A DNA stretch of 48,490 nucleotides, taken from NCBI GenBank assembly GCA_016204975.1, contig JACQJP010000041.1, positions 1-48,490 of the forward strand, written 5' to 3'. Below the pieces are notes generated by a model. The model worked only from the letters and a program-made list of their open reading frames with translations. It did not search any database and had not been told where the DNA came from. This document shows positions 1-8,002 of the stretch, piece after piece. The translations under genes and the position numbers were made by a program. Each line of letters opens with the position of its first letter. Position 1 is the stretch's first letter. The stretch comes from Elusimicrobiota bacterium. Its GTDB lineage: Bacteria; Elusimicrobiota; Elusimicrobia; JACQJP01.

Positions 1-1072
1 AGAAGGGGCAGGCGGTGACGATCGCTTCCACCCCCAACTCCGCGGCCTCCCGGACTCTCAGATTGGAGAACCTCTCCTTGGCGGCGGTCTCCAGATACAT
101 CCTTCCGCCCCCTCCCCCGCAACACAAGCCCCCCTCCCGGTTCCTGGGGAGCTCCACCAGTTCCAGCCCCGGGACCCCCCTCAGAACCCTGCGGGGGGCC
201 TCGTACTCCCCGTTCCTTCGTCCCAAATAGCATGGATCATGGAAAGCGACGCGGGAGGAGAGTTTCTGGCGGAAACGGATGCGGCCCGAATCCAGAAGCT
301 CCGCCAGGTACTGGGTATAATGGAGGGGGCGGAATCCGGCGTCCGGCCTGGGCATGTGGTTTTTGAAGACATCCCAGCAATGGGGCGAAAGGGCCACCAG
401 GGTGGAGACCTTCCTTTCCTTGAAAAGCTTCATGTTGGACTGGGCCATCTGCTCGAAATAACTCTTCTGCCCCAGGCTCAGGGCCGATTCACCGCAACAC
501 GGCTCCTGATCCCCTAATGTGCCGAACCGGACATCCGCCATCTTGAAAAGCCGGATCAGGGAGCCCGCCACCTTCTGAACCCTGCGATCGTAGGACCCCG
601 TGCAGCCTATGTACAGGAGGATTTCGTGCCGGGCGGGATCGTAAGGCGGGATCTGAAGGCCCTTTCCCCAAAGGCTTCTCTCGGAAGGAGGGCGCCGGTA
701 GGGGTTCCCGTCCCAATACAGGGACCAAAGCAGGTTCGGCAGGCCCTTGGGTGCTTTCCGCTCCATCCAATCCAGTTCCCTCAACCCCAGCATCACCCTG
801 GAGACGGGGACGCCGCGGGGACACCTGGATTCGCAAGCTCCGCAAGTGGTGCACAGCCACACCGCCTCCCGCGCCTCCTGAAGCCCCAGTTGGGCGCCGC
901 GCACGATCCGCCGCACCGAAAAAGGCTCTTTCCGCACAAGACCCCAAGGACAGGAGGCGGTGCAGGAGCCGCACTGAAAGCAGATGTCGGCGGCGCCCCC
1001 CGTCGCCCGCCGCACCCGCTCCAGAGCCAGATCGTCCAATAAAACCATCTTCCCCCCGGTGGAATCGCTCAT
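1..1072 (-). CDS. HdrD-like (HdrC-HdrB fused) iron-sulfur oxidoreductase, partial
   Basis: The frame is open from ATG 1072 to the window edge, so the C-terminus is missing. The N-terminal part has two [4Fe-4S] ferredoxin motifs, CFQCGSCTASCP and CTTCGACESRCP, as in HdrC. The rest holds two CCG-type cysteine domains, with EPCCGES in the first and LCCGGGGG in the second, as in HdrB. The HdrC-HdrB order in one chain is that of HdrD, GlpC and related proteins, which pass electrons to disulfide or quinone-type acceptors. The ATG overlaps the stop codon of the upstream HdrA-like gene by four bases, so the two are translationally coupled. I infer that it is the electron-accepting partner of that HdrA. 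The natural substrate cannot be read from the sequence. Confidence 0.88.
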   Translation of the reverse strand, partial: MSDSTGGKMVLLDDLALERVRRATGGAADICFQCGSCTASCPWGLVRKEPFSVRRIVRGAQLGLQEAREAVWLCTTCGACESRCPRGVPVSRVMLGLRELDWMERKAPKGLPNLLWSLYWDGNPYRRPPSERSLWGKGLQIPPYDPARHEILLYIGCTGSYDRRVQKVAGSLIRLFKMADVRFGTLGDQEPCCGESALSLGQKSYFEQMAQSNMKLFKERKVSTLVALSPHCWDVFKNHMPRPDAGFRPLHYTQYLAELLDSGRIRFRQKLSSRVAFHDPCYLGRRNGEYEAPRRVLRGVPGLELVELPRNREGGLCCGGGGGRMYLETAAKERFSNLRVREAAELGVEAIVTACPF

Positions 1073-4000
1073 GATTTAGAAGCGGCCTCCCCCTTGGATT
1101 TCCGCGCGTGATCTTTGGCCACGGCGTCCATCTCCTGCATCTTGGCCGCGAACTCCTTGCCCTCCGACGCCGAGATCCACTGGAGCTGGAACCTCTCCGG
1201 GACGATCCCTTTCCTCTCCAGGCCGCTCTTCCACGCCCTGAACCTTTTCCAGGTGCTCTGGTTGGCGTAGTTGTAGTGGCAGTCGGAGCTCTTCTCGGTC
1301 AGACGGCAGCCCGTCAGGAGCACCGCCCCGACCCCCTTCTCGAAGGCCCGCGTGACGAAGTCCTGCTCTATCCGGGCGGAGCACATGGTCCGGATGACGC
1401 GGGAGGAGGGAGGGTACTGGATCTTCTCTATCCCCGCCTGGTCCGCCCCGGCGTAGGAACACCAGTTGCAGGCGAACACAAGCACCTTCTCCTCCGGCTT
1501 CTCCGTCAAGGCCGCCTCGATTTGGGAGAGGATCTGGTCTTTCGTGAAATAGGGCATGTCAATGGCGTCGAAGTTGCACTGGGCGGCGCAGGTCCCGCAC
1601 CCCATGCAGGCGGCCGAAAGGATGCGCACCTTTCCCTCCCGGACCTTTCCCAACTGTTCGATAGCCCCGAAGGGGCACACCTTGACGCAAGCCATGCAAC
1701 CGGTGCATTTGTCCGGATCCAGCTTGGCGGTGAGAGGTTCTTTTTCTATCTTTCCCCTCGCCAGGAGGGCGGAGGCCTTGGAGGCCGCTGCCAGGGCCAG
1801 GGCGACCGAGTCCCTGACATCTTTGGGGGACTGCACCGCTCCCGCCAGGTATATCCCCTGGGAAGCGGTTTCGGCGGGGCCCAATTTGGGATGGAGTTCC
1901 AGGAGGAACCCGTCCCGGCTACGCGCCACCTTGAGCTGGGAGGAAACGTTCTCTTCGGCGGGCCTCAAGCCCGCCGCCAGAACCACCCAGTCCGTGGGGA
2001 TTTGAACCTCCTCGCCCAAAAGCTCATCCCGGAATGTGACGGCTCCCTTCTGCCACCGGATCGCCTGGTCCGGAGGCTGGGAGACGGAATACCTGAAAAA
2101 CTGGATCCCCCGGCGGCACGCCTCCTCGAACATTTCCTCGGCCCCCCGGCTGAACGTCCGGATATCCTTATATAGAACCCTTACCTTCCTCCCGGTCCTC
2201 CGGAGGGCCAGGGCTTGCCCTATGAGGGAGGCGCAACAGTACCTGGAGCACCCCGCCCCGTCCTTGCGCGAGCCCACGCAGCCTATGAACGTGACCCTGT
2301 CCGGGATCCCGTCCCCGCTCATCCTCCTCTCCAAATCCAGGTTGGTGAGGACATTGGGGTCTTGCCCGTACCCGAACTCCCGGGGCCGGTAGGGGGAAGC
2401 CCCCATCGCCAGAAGGATAGCCCCCACCTTGAGCTCCTCCCCCGTGGAGAGCCTGGCGTGGAAGCTGCCGACATGCCCTCCCACCTGTTCCACCTGAGTC
2501 CCCAAATGGATGCGGACTCCCGCCTGCTCCAGCTGCCTGCGAGAGACCTCCAGAAAATCGCGGGCCTTTATCCCCGAGGGCGCCAGGACATCCAGGAATC
2601 TGAGGATGCCTCCCAGCTCATTCTCCTTCTCCACCAAATGGGTCTCGAACCCCTGCCGGGCCAGGGCCGAGGCGGCCGTCATCCCCGCCACGCCGCCTCC
2701 TACCACAAGGGCAGCCGGCGCCACGGGCTGCTCGTCTGAGTGCAGGGGAGCGAGCCTCCGAGCCTTCTCCACCCCCATCCGTACCATGTCCATCGCCTTC
2801 AGGGTGGCGGACTCCTTGTCCTCCTTGTGCACCCAGGAGTCCTGGTTGCGGACGTTGACCATCTCCAAAAGGAAGGGGTTGAGGCCCGCCCGACACAGCA
2901 CCCCCTTGAATATCCCCTCGTGGGTCTTGGGGGAACAGGCGGCAACCACCACCCGCGTGAGCTTCTTGTGCCGGATCACCTCCTCGATCTCCTTCTGGGT
3001 GTTTCCGGCGCAGGAGAACATCTGGGTCTGGGAGTGCTCCACTTGGGGGAGGGTCCTGGAGAACTCCGCCACCCTCTTGACATCCACCACCCCGGCGATG
3101 TTGGAGCCGCAGTGGCAGACGAATACCCCGATCCGCGGCGTCTCGACGCCGGGGATGGGCTCGGCCATCTCCTCCTTGGGCCACACCCTCTCACGGATGT
3201 GCCCCAGGGCCAGGGCCGCCGCGGCCCCCGCCTCCGCCACGGAGTCCGGGATGTCCTTGGGACCCGAGGCGCAGCCCGCGACGTACACCCCCGGGCGGCT
3301 CGTGTGCAGGAACCCTGTGCTCCCCTCCTCCACATTCAAAAACCCGTCCGGTCCCAGACCCACCCCCAGAGCCTGCGCCAAACGCTTGTGGCCCGCGGGC
3401 GGACACACCGCGGTCGCAAGAACCACTAAGTCGAAATCCTGCCTCCGGAGCGACCCTCCCTCCGTGTCCTCATACACGACGCGCACCGTCTGGTCCCCGT
3501 TGGGAAGAACGGAGGAGGGCCTCCCCCGGACAAACTTCGCCCCGGCCTCAGCGGTCCTCTGCCAGAACTCGTCGAAACCCTTCCCGTAGGCCCTGCGGTC
3601 CATATAGAGCACCGTCACGTCCTTGACCCCGTGGTCCATGAGCTGGAAGGCGTGTTTGACCGAGTACATGCAGCAGAACCTGGAGCAGCCCTTGAAGAAT
3701 CTCCGGTCCCGGGAACCCACGCACAGGACCAGGAGCGCGTTTTTGGGATGGCGCCCGTCGGAGGGTCTGACCACATCCCCTCCCGTCGGTCCGGCGGAGG
3801 TGAGGAGCCTCTCCAACTCCATGGAGGTGAGGATGTCGGGATGGGTCCCGTAGCCGTACTCTTTGAGGCTGTCGGGAGCAATGAGGTCGTAGCCCGTCGC
3901 CAGGATGACCGCGGACACCTCCCGGGTCAGGACGAACTCCGTCATCTCAAAATCAATACATTTGGGCCCGCATGCCTCCAGGCACCTATGGCACGGCATG

Positions 4001-4488
4001 TAATTGGGAGGCCGGTTCAGGCAACTCTCAGGATCTATCACGTAGGCCCCCGGCACGGACTGGGGGATGGGAGTGTAGACGGCCTTGCGGAAGGCCATGA
4101 AGGAGTCGGACTCGTTGGACCGGACGACGGGACACGCCTGGGAGCACAGGTCGCACCGCGTGCAGCCGTCGGTCACGAACCTGGGCCTGCTCCGGATGGT
4201 TGCCCTGAAGTTCCCGGGCCCGCCCTCCAGGTCCGTCACCTCGGACAGGGCCAGGACCTCAATGTTTTTGTGCTGGCCCACCTCGCTCATCTTGGGCGCC
4301 TCGATGCAGATGGAGCAGTCCAGGGTGGGGAAGTTCTTGTCCAGGACCGCCATCTTACCGCCTATGCTCGGCGACTTCTCCACCATCACCACACGCACTC
4401 CGGCGTTGGCCAGGTCCAGGGCCGCCTGGATGCCGGCGATCCCTCCTCCCACGATCAAAACGGAACTTTCTCCGCCACTCCGTTTCAT
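1069..4488 (-). CDS. hdrA: Tandem HdrA-like flavoprotein with ferredoxin and MvhD domains
   Basis: This protein of about 1139 residues has two FAD/NAD-binding HdrA-type halves. The first begins at VGGGIAGIQ near residue 13 and contains the HdrA signature DCSICIEAPKMSEVGQH plus ferredoxin-like cysteine groups (CTRCDLCSQACP). The second begins at VGGGVAGM and is followed by two clusters (CTGCMACVKVCP, CMGCGTCAAQC). The C-terminus starts at VLVFACNWCSYAGAD and resembles MvhD/FlpD, the subunit that hands electrons to HdrA. Such proteins form the flavin core of heterodisulfide reductase complexes, some of which bifurcate electrons. I chose ATG 4488, which overlaps the korC stop as ATGA; an in-frame ATG at 4518 would add ten residues. 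The ordinary HdrA is about 650 residues, so this is a fused double form. Confidence 0.9.
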   Translation of the reverse strand: MKRSGGESSVLIVGGGIAGIQAALDLANAGVRVVMVEKSPSIGGKMAVLDKNFPTLDCSICIEAPKMSEVGQHKNIEVLALSEVTDLEGGPGNFRATIRSRPRFVTDGCTRCDLCSQACPVVRSNESDSFMAFRKAVYTPIPQSVPGAYVIDPESCLNRPPNYMPCHRCLEACGPKCIDFEMTEFVLTREVSAVILATGYDLIAPDSLKEYGYGTHPDILTSMELERLLTSAGPTGGDVVRPSDGRHPKNALLVLCVGSRDRRFFKGCSRFCCMYSVKHAFQLMDHGVKDVTVLYMDRRAYGKGFDEFWQRTAEAGAKFVRGRPSSVLPNGDQTVRVVYEDTEGGSLRRQDFDLVVLATAVCPPAGHKRLAQALGVGLGPDGFLNVEEGSTGFLHTSRPGVYVAGCASGPKDIPDSVAEAGAAAALALGHIRERVWPKEEMAEPIPGVETPRIGVFVCHCGSNIAGVVDVKRVAEFSRTLPQVEHSQTQMFSCAGNTQKEIEEVIRHKKLTRVVVAACSPKTHEGIFKGVLCRAGLNPFLLEMVNVRNQDSWVHKEDKESATLKAMDMVRMGVEKARRLAPLHSDEQPVAPAALVVGGGVAGMTAASALARQGFETHLVEKENELGGILRFLDVLAPSGIKARDFLEVSRRQLEQAGVRIHLGTQVEQVGGHVGSFHARLSTGEELKVGAILLAMGASPYRPREFGYGQDPNVLTNLDLERRMSGDGIPDRVTFIGCVGSRKDGAGCSRYCCASLIGQALALRRTGRKVRVLYKDIRTFSRGAEEMFEEACRRGIQFFRYSVSQPPDQAIRWQKGAVTFRDELLGEEVQIPTDWVVLAAGLRPAEENVSSQLKVARSRDGFLLELHPKLGPAETASQGIYLAGAVQSPKDVRDSVALALAAASKASALLARGKIEKEPLTAKLDPDKCTGCMACVKVCPFGAIEQLGKVREGKVRILSAACMGCGTCAAQCNFDAIDMPYFTKDQILSQIEAALTEKPEEKVLVFACNWCSYAGADQAGIEKIQYPPSSRVIRTMCSARIEQDFVTRAFEKGVGAVLLTGCRLTEKSSDCHYNYANQSTWKRFRAWKSGLERKGIVPERFQLQWISASEGKEFAAKMQEMDAVAKDHARKSKGEAASKS

Positions 4489-5027
4489 TTTGTCCCCACC
4501 GGGGCCTTCTCGGCCCACCGGAACCCCGCGTCGAAAGCCTTGAGATTCAGTTCCACCACCTTGGGCTTCACCGTCTTTCGGATCGCCTCCTCCATGGCCC
4601 GCTTCGTCACCGCACCCGTGATCCTAACGAAAAAACCCAGCATCACTACGTTGGCCGCGATCTTCAGACCCATCTCCTCCGCCAGCCGCGTCGCGGGGAT
4701 AGAGTGGAAGGACCTCTCCTTCTCCTCAGGCTTGACCAGGGCCTCATCCAGGACCAGGACCCCCCCGGCCTTAAGGTCGGGCCGGAATCTCCGGTAGGCC
4801 TCCTGGAACATCGCGACCAGGATATTGGGCCTCGTCACCAGGGGAAAATCTATCGCCTTGTCCGATAGGATGACATCGGCGTTGGAAGCCCCTCCGCGGG
4901 CCTCGGGTCCGTAGGTCTGCGTCAACACCGCCTCCTTCCCGTCGAAAAGGGTCGCCGCCCTCCCGGTCAAAACTCCCATTAGGGCGATCCCCTGGCCCCC
5001 GTACCCCGCGAAACGGATCTCAACCAT
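4485..5027 (-). CDS. korC: 2-oxoacid:ferredoxin oxidoreductase, gamma subunit
   Basis: This is a 180-residue gamma-type subunit of the pyruvate/2-oxoglutarate ferredoxin oxidoreductase family. The start (EIRFAGYGGQGIALMG) is the hallmark glycine-rich motif of this subunit, and the YGPEARGGASNADVI segment is also typical. The enzyme oxidatively decarboxylates a 2-oxoacid to acyl-CoA and reduces ferredoxin, or runs in reverse for CO2 fixation. The gene overlaps korB by eight bases and the HdrA-like gene by four, and an AGGA sits about twelve bases before the ATG. The subunit order (D, A, B, C) matches the 2-oxoglutarate (Kor) type. A branched-chain or other 2-oxoacid cannot be excluded. Confidence 0.92.
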   Translation of the reverse strand: MVEIRFAGYGGQGIALMGVLTGRAATLFDGKEAVLTQTYGPEARGGASNADVILSDKAIDFPLVTRPNILVAMFQEAYRRFRPDLKAGGVLVLDEALVKPEEKERSFHSIPATRLAEEMGLKIAANVVMLGFFVRITGAVTKRAMEEAIRKTVKPKVVELNLKAFDAGFRWAEKAPVGTK

Positions 5028-5862
5028 GAGAGGTTTCCTGCGGTATCTTCCCGGGCTGGTAATGCGGCCTGTCCAGGTTGAGAAAGTTGCCCAGAACGAT
5101 GGGCCTTTTCTTGTCCCTTAGGTCTATGTCCATGTCTGGCAGGGAGGCCTTGTGGTCCACCACGCACCGTTCGCGGTAAAGCTCCATCTCCTCCAATCCG
5201 TCCCCGATCCCGTTGGGGCGCCCGAACCCGGTGGGGCAGGGGGAGAGCACCTCGATGAAAGCGAACCCTTTCTTCTTCATGACTGACCGGACGGCCTCCT
5301 TGAGCTGGCGCACATGCAGGGTGGTCCAGCGCGCCACGAACACCGCCCCCACCGCGGACGCCAGATAAGGCAGGTTGAAGGGCCTTTCCCAGTTCCCGAA
5401 GGGGGCAGTCGTGGCCTTCGCCCCGAAGGGGGTGGTGGGCCCCGCCTGCCCTCCCGTCATCCCGTAATTAAAATTGTTGATGCAGATCACGTTCAGGTCC
5501 ACATTGCGCCGGGCAGCGTGGATGAAGTGGTTCCCCCCTATGGCGAAGAGGTCCCCGTCGCCCGCGAACACCGTCACCTCCAGGTCCGGTCGGACCAGGG
5601 CCAGGCCGGTGGCGAAGGGGATGGAGCGGCCGTGGGTGGTGTGGTAGGAGTCCACGTTGAGGTATCCCGGGACGCGGCTGGAGCACCCTATCCCCGAGAC
5701 GCACACGTGGCGATCCAGGGGGATCCCCGACTCCGTCATGGCCTGGGCGAGGCAGTGCATCGCCGCCCCTATCCCGCAGCCGGGGCAGAGGATGTGGGGG
5801 AACCTGTCCGCGCGGAAAAGCTCATCCAGAGGATGCCGTGCGACCACCGTCTCCTTGCTCAT
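5020..5862 (-). CDS. korB: 2-oxoacid:ferredoxin oxidoreductase, beta subunit (TPP-binding)
   Basis: This 280-residue thiamine-diphosphate-binding beta subunit starts at ATG 5862, which overlaps the korA stop as ATGA. An open frame continues upstream, but those residues lie inside korA and look non-coding. Visible motifs are LCPGCGIG near the N-terminus, which provides cluster and TPP contacts, and the TPP/Mg2+ motif GDGDLFAIGGNH with the downstream NNFNYGMTGGQ. The SPCPTGFGRPN stretch toward the C-terminus is typical of KorB. It forms the catalytic core with KorA. The length agrees with single-domain KorB proteins of roughly 270-290 residues. Confidence 0.93.
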   Translation of the reverse strand: MSKETVVARHPLDELFRADRFPHILCPGCGIGAAMHCLAQAMTESGIPLDRHVCVSGIGCSSRVPGYLNVDSYHTTHGRSIPFATGLALVRPDLEVTVFAGDGDLFAIGGNHFIHAARRNVDLNVICINNFNYGMTGGQAGPTTPFGAKATTAPFGNWERPFNLPYLASAVGAVFVARWTTLHVRQLKEAVRSVMKKKGFAFIEVLSPCPTGFGRPNGIGDGLEEMELYRERCVVDHKASLPDMDIDLRDKKRPIVLGNFLNLDRPHYQPGKIPQETSHG

Positions 5863-7010
5863 CGTCCGGCCTCCGCCAGGACCTCGAGGACGGCCTCCGG
5901 CTCCAGGACCTTGCCTCCCGCGTGGGTGAGCGTCGCCGGAGGCCTGCCGATGCACCGCTCCACCTCGCGCGCCATCTGCCCCAGGTTCAGTTCCGCCACC
6001 ACAAACGCCTTTTTTTTCTTTCCCTTGTCCAGCTCCCTCAGCCGGCTCTCCGGAAAAGGCCAGAGGGTGACGGGACGCAGAAGCCCCGCGCGGATGCCTT
6101 TCTCCCGTGCCATATCCACGGCCCGCCTGGCCGACCGGGACATGCAGCCGTAGGCCACCACCACCACCTCGGCATCCTTGAGGCGGTACTCCTCGGCTTC
6201 CACGATCCTGCCGGCGTTGAGCTTGATTTTGTTCACAAGCCGCCTCACCAAACGGTCATGCACATCGGGACTGTTGGTGGGGTACCCCCTTTCGTCGTGA
6301 GTCAGGCTGGTGAAATGCGCCCGATATCCCTCCCCCGCGTGGGCCAGGGCGGGCACCAAGTCCTTGCCGTTCGTATGGAAAGACAGGAACCGGCCGTTAC
6401 CCTTGAGCCGGGGAAGCCTCTTGCGTTGCACCCGGGTGATCCTGGAGGCGGGGGGGATGACCACCCTCTCCGTCATGTGCCCCACCACCTCGTCCGCCAT
6501 CAGAAAAACCGGGACGCGGTAGGTGTCCGCGGTATCAAAGGCCCTGAGGGTCAGATCGAAGAACTCCTGGGGGCTTGCGGGGGAGTACGCCACGATCGCG
6601 TAATCCCCATGGGAGCCCCACCGGGCCTGCATCACGTCCGCCTGGCCCACCGCGGTGGGCAGCCCCGTGGAGGGGGAGCCCCTCTGGACATTGACCACCA
6701 CGCAGGGCACCTCCATCATCACCGCCAACCCCACATTCTCCATCATGAGGCTGAAGCCCGGGCCGGAGGTGGCGGTCATGGACCGCGCCCCGGCCACCGA
6801 AGCCCCCACGATGGCGGCCATACTCCCCAGCTCGTCCTCCATCTGGGCGAACGTGCCCCCCACCTGGGAAAGCCTGATGGCCAAGTGCTCCGCGATCTCG
6901 GTGGAGGGGGTGATTGGGTACCCGGCGAAAAACCCCAGCCCCGCCGCCAAAGACCCCTCCGCGCAAGCATGGTCACCCGACATGAAATGCGTCCCGGTCA
7001 GGACCCTCAA
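5859..7010 (-). CDS. korA: 2-oxoacid:ferredoxin oxidoreductase, alpha subunit
   Basis: The protein is 383 residues if TTG 7010 is used, or 374 from ATG 6983. It carries the family signature FFAGYPITPSTEIAEH near the start, then EDELGSMAAIVGASVAGAR and SGPGFSLMMENVGLA, all characteristic of the pyrimidine-binding domain of KorA. The C-terminal domain includes VVAYGCMSRSARRAV. The TTG overlaps the korD stop and has AGGAGG just upstream. It also gives an N-terminus (RVLTGTHFMSGDHACAEG) close to that of homologues, so I prefer it. The longer open frame runs into korD and is not used. It pairs with KorB to form the catalytic heterodimer. Confidence 0.92.
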   Translation of the reverse strand: MRVLTGTHFMSGDHACAEGSLAAGLGFFAGYPITPSTEIAEHLAIRLSQVGGTFAQMEDELGSMAAIVGASVAGARSMTATSGPGFSLMMENVGLAVMMEVPCVVVNVQRGSPSTGLPTAVGQADVMQARWGSHGDYAIVAYSPASPQEFFDLTLRAFDTADTYRVPVFLMADEVVGHMTERVVIPPASRITRVQRKRLPRLKGNGRFLSFHTNGKDLVPALAHAGEGYRAHFTSLTHDERGYPTNSPDVHDRLVRRLVNKIKLNAGRIVEAEEYRLKDAEVVVVAYGCMSRSARRAVDMAREKGIRAGLLRPVTLWPFPESRLRELDKGKKKKAFVVAELNLGQMAREVERCIGRPPATLTHAGGKVLEPEAVLEVLAEAGR

Positions 7011-7300
7011 AAGACCTCCTCGGTGTATATGGCCAGCTCGGGGCACACCAAATCGCAGAACTGGCAGCGGATGCAGGCCTCCCCCTTCCCTTCCGCCACC
7101 ACGGGGTAATGATATCCCTTCGCGTTCATATCTTTGGAAGGGGCCAGGACCTCCTTGGGGCAGAACTCGATGCAAAAGTTGCAACCTTTGCAGCGTTGGG
7201 GAAGAACGTGGACCGCGCCCCGGGGAATCCTGGCCTGGGAAAGGTTCAAGGGCCGCCGCGCCCCGGGAACTCCACGGTCTCCGGCCGGCTTATTTTCCAT
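7007..7300 (-). CDS. korD: 2-oxoacid:ferredoxin oxidoreductase, delta (2x[4Fe-4S]) subunit
   Basis: This is a 97-residue ferredoxin-like subunit with two complete [4Fe-4S] motifs, CKGCNFCIEFCP and CIRCQFCDLVCP, which bring electrons from the KorAB active site to free ferredoxin or, here, possibly to the adjacent HdrA-like protein. It begins inside the last codons of the DtxR-FeoA gene, with an 11-base overlap, and its stop overlaps the korA start. This suggests the regulator and enzyme genes are read as one message. Bacterial KorD proteins are often about this size. Confidence 0.92.
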   Translation of the reverse strand: MENKPAGDRGVPGARRPLNLSQARIPRGAVHVLPQRCKGCNFCIEFCPKEVLAPSKDMNAKGYHYPVVAEGKGEACIRCQFCDLVCPELAIYTEEVF

Positions 7301-7985
7301 TCTTCTTTCGCACGAAAATGTGCTCGGCCAGGACGGGATCCACCGCTAGGATCGTCTCACCCACCGACACCACGAAAGCGGGGAACGTCTGTCCGATGCG
7401 CACGCAGGCCCCGGGCACAAGCCCCATGGACAGAAGGCGGTGCAGCTCGGGGCGGCCCGCGGGGGCCAGATAGGCGATCTTGCCCTCCTGGCCGTCTCTG
7501 AAAGAGGACAAGGGGGCCACGATGGGTCCCGTTCGCTCCAGGGATCTTTCACAGCAGCGCCCCTGCGGAACAGGCAGGCCGTGCGGGCAGGCGCGAGGGT
7601 GCCCCAGGAGGATGCAGATGGCCTCCTCCACGTCCCGGGTGATGACATGCTCCATCCGGCAGGCATTGGGATCCAACTGATCTCCGGGAAGCTCCAGAAC
7701 GTCCTGCAGAAGCCTTTCGGAGAGGCGGTGACGCCGGACGATGTCCTTGGCCAAATCCCGCCCCTGCGGAGTCATCTCCAAAACTCCGTCTTTTTCAGCG
7801 ACCCACTGCTTACCCAACAACTCCTCCAACACGCCCCCCCGGACCGCCTCATCCAAAATCCTCCGGAGCTCTACGGGATCGCGGACGTCCTGCTCGAACT
7901 GCCCCCATAAGACACTCAGGGCCTGCTGGACGTCCTCCTCCTCCTTCGTCGGTATCGGATATTTTTTGTTCAACCTCTCGTTCAT
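7290..7985 (-). CDS. DtxR/MntR-family metal-dependent regulator fused to a FeoA (SH3) domain
   Basis: The true start is ATG 7985. The open frame extends further upstream, but that part is out-of-frame feoB sequence. The 231-residue protein has a winged-helix N-terminal half. Its dimerisation and metal-binding region, RRHRLSERLLQDVLEL and ACRMEHVI, shows the His/Cys/Glu pattern of DtxR-family repressors. The segment ACPHGLPVPQGRCC follows, then a C-terminal FeoA-like SH3 domain (RPELHRLLSMGLVPGACVRI). Family members sense Fe(II) or Mn(II) and repress uptake genes. It lies between feoB and korD, so it probably controls iron uptake and may link iron status to the iron-sulfur-rich genes downstream. 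The operator cannot be identified by eye. Confidence 0.88.
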   Translation of the reverse strand: MNERLNKKYPIPTKEEEDVQQALSVLWGQFEQDVRDPVELRRILDEAVRGGVLEELLGKQWVAEKDGVLEMTPQGRDLAKDIVRRHRLSERLLQDVLELPGDQLDPNACRMEHVITRDVEEAICILLGHPRACPHGLPVPQGRCCERSLERTGPIVAPLSSFRDGQEGKIAYLAPAGRPELHRLLSMGLVPGACVRIGQTFPAFVVSVGETILAVDPVLAEHIFVRKKNGK

Positions 7986-8002
7986 GTGCCTCCCACCCTG
8001 TT

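Noticed and set aside
489-974. Minus-strand frame of 161 codons inside the HdrD-like gene
   Set aside because: It is out of frame with the clear iron-sulfur protein, and its composition (Arg, Pro, Gly) is that of a shadow in GC-rich DNA.
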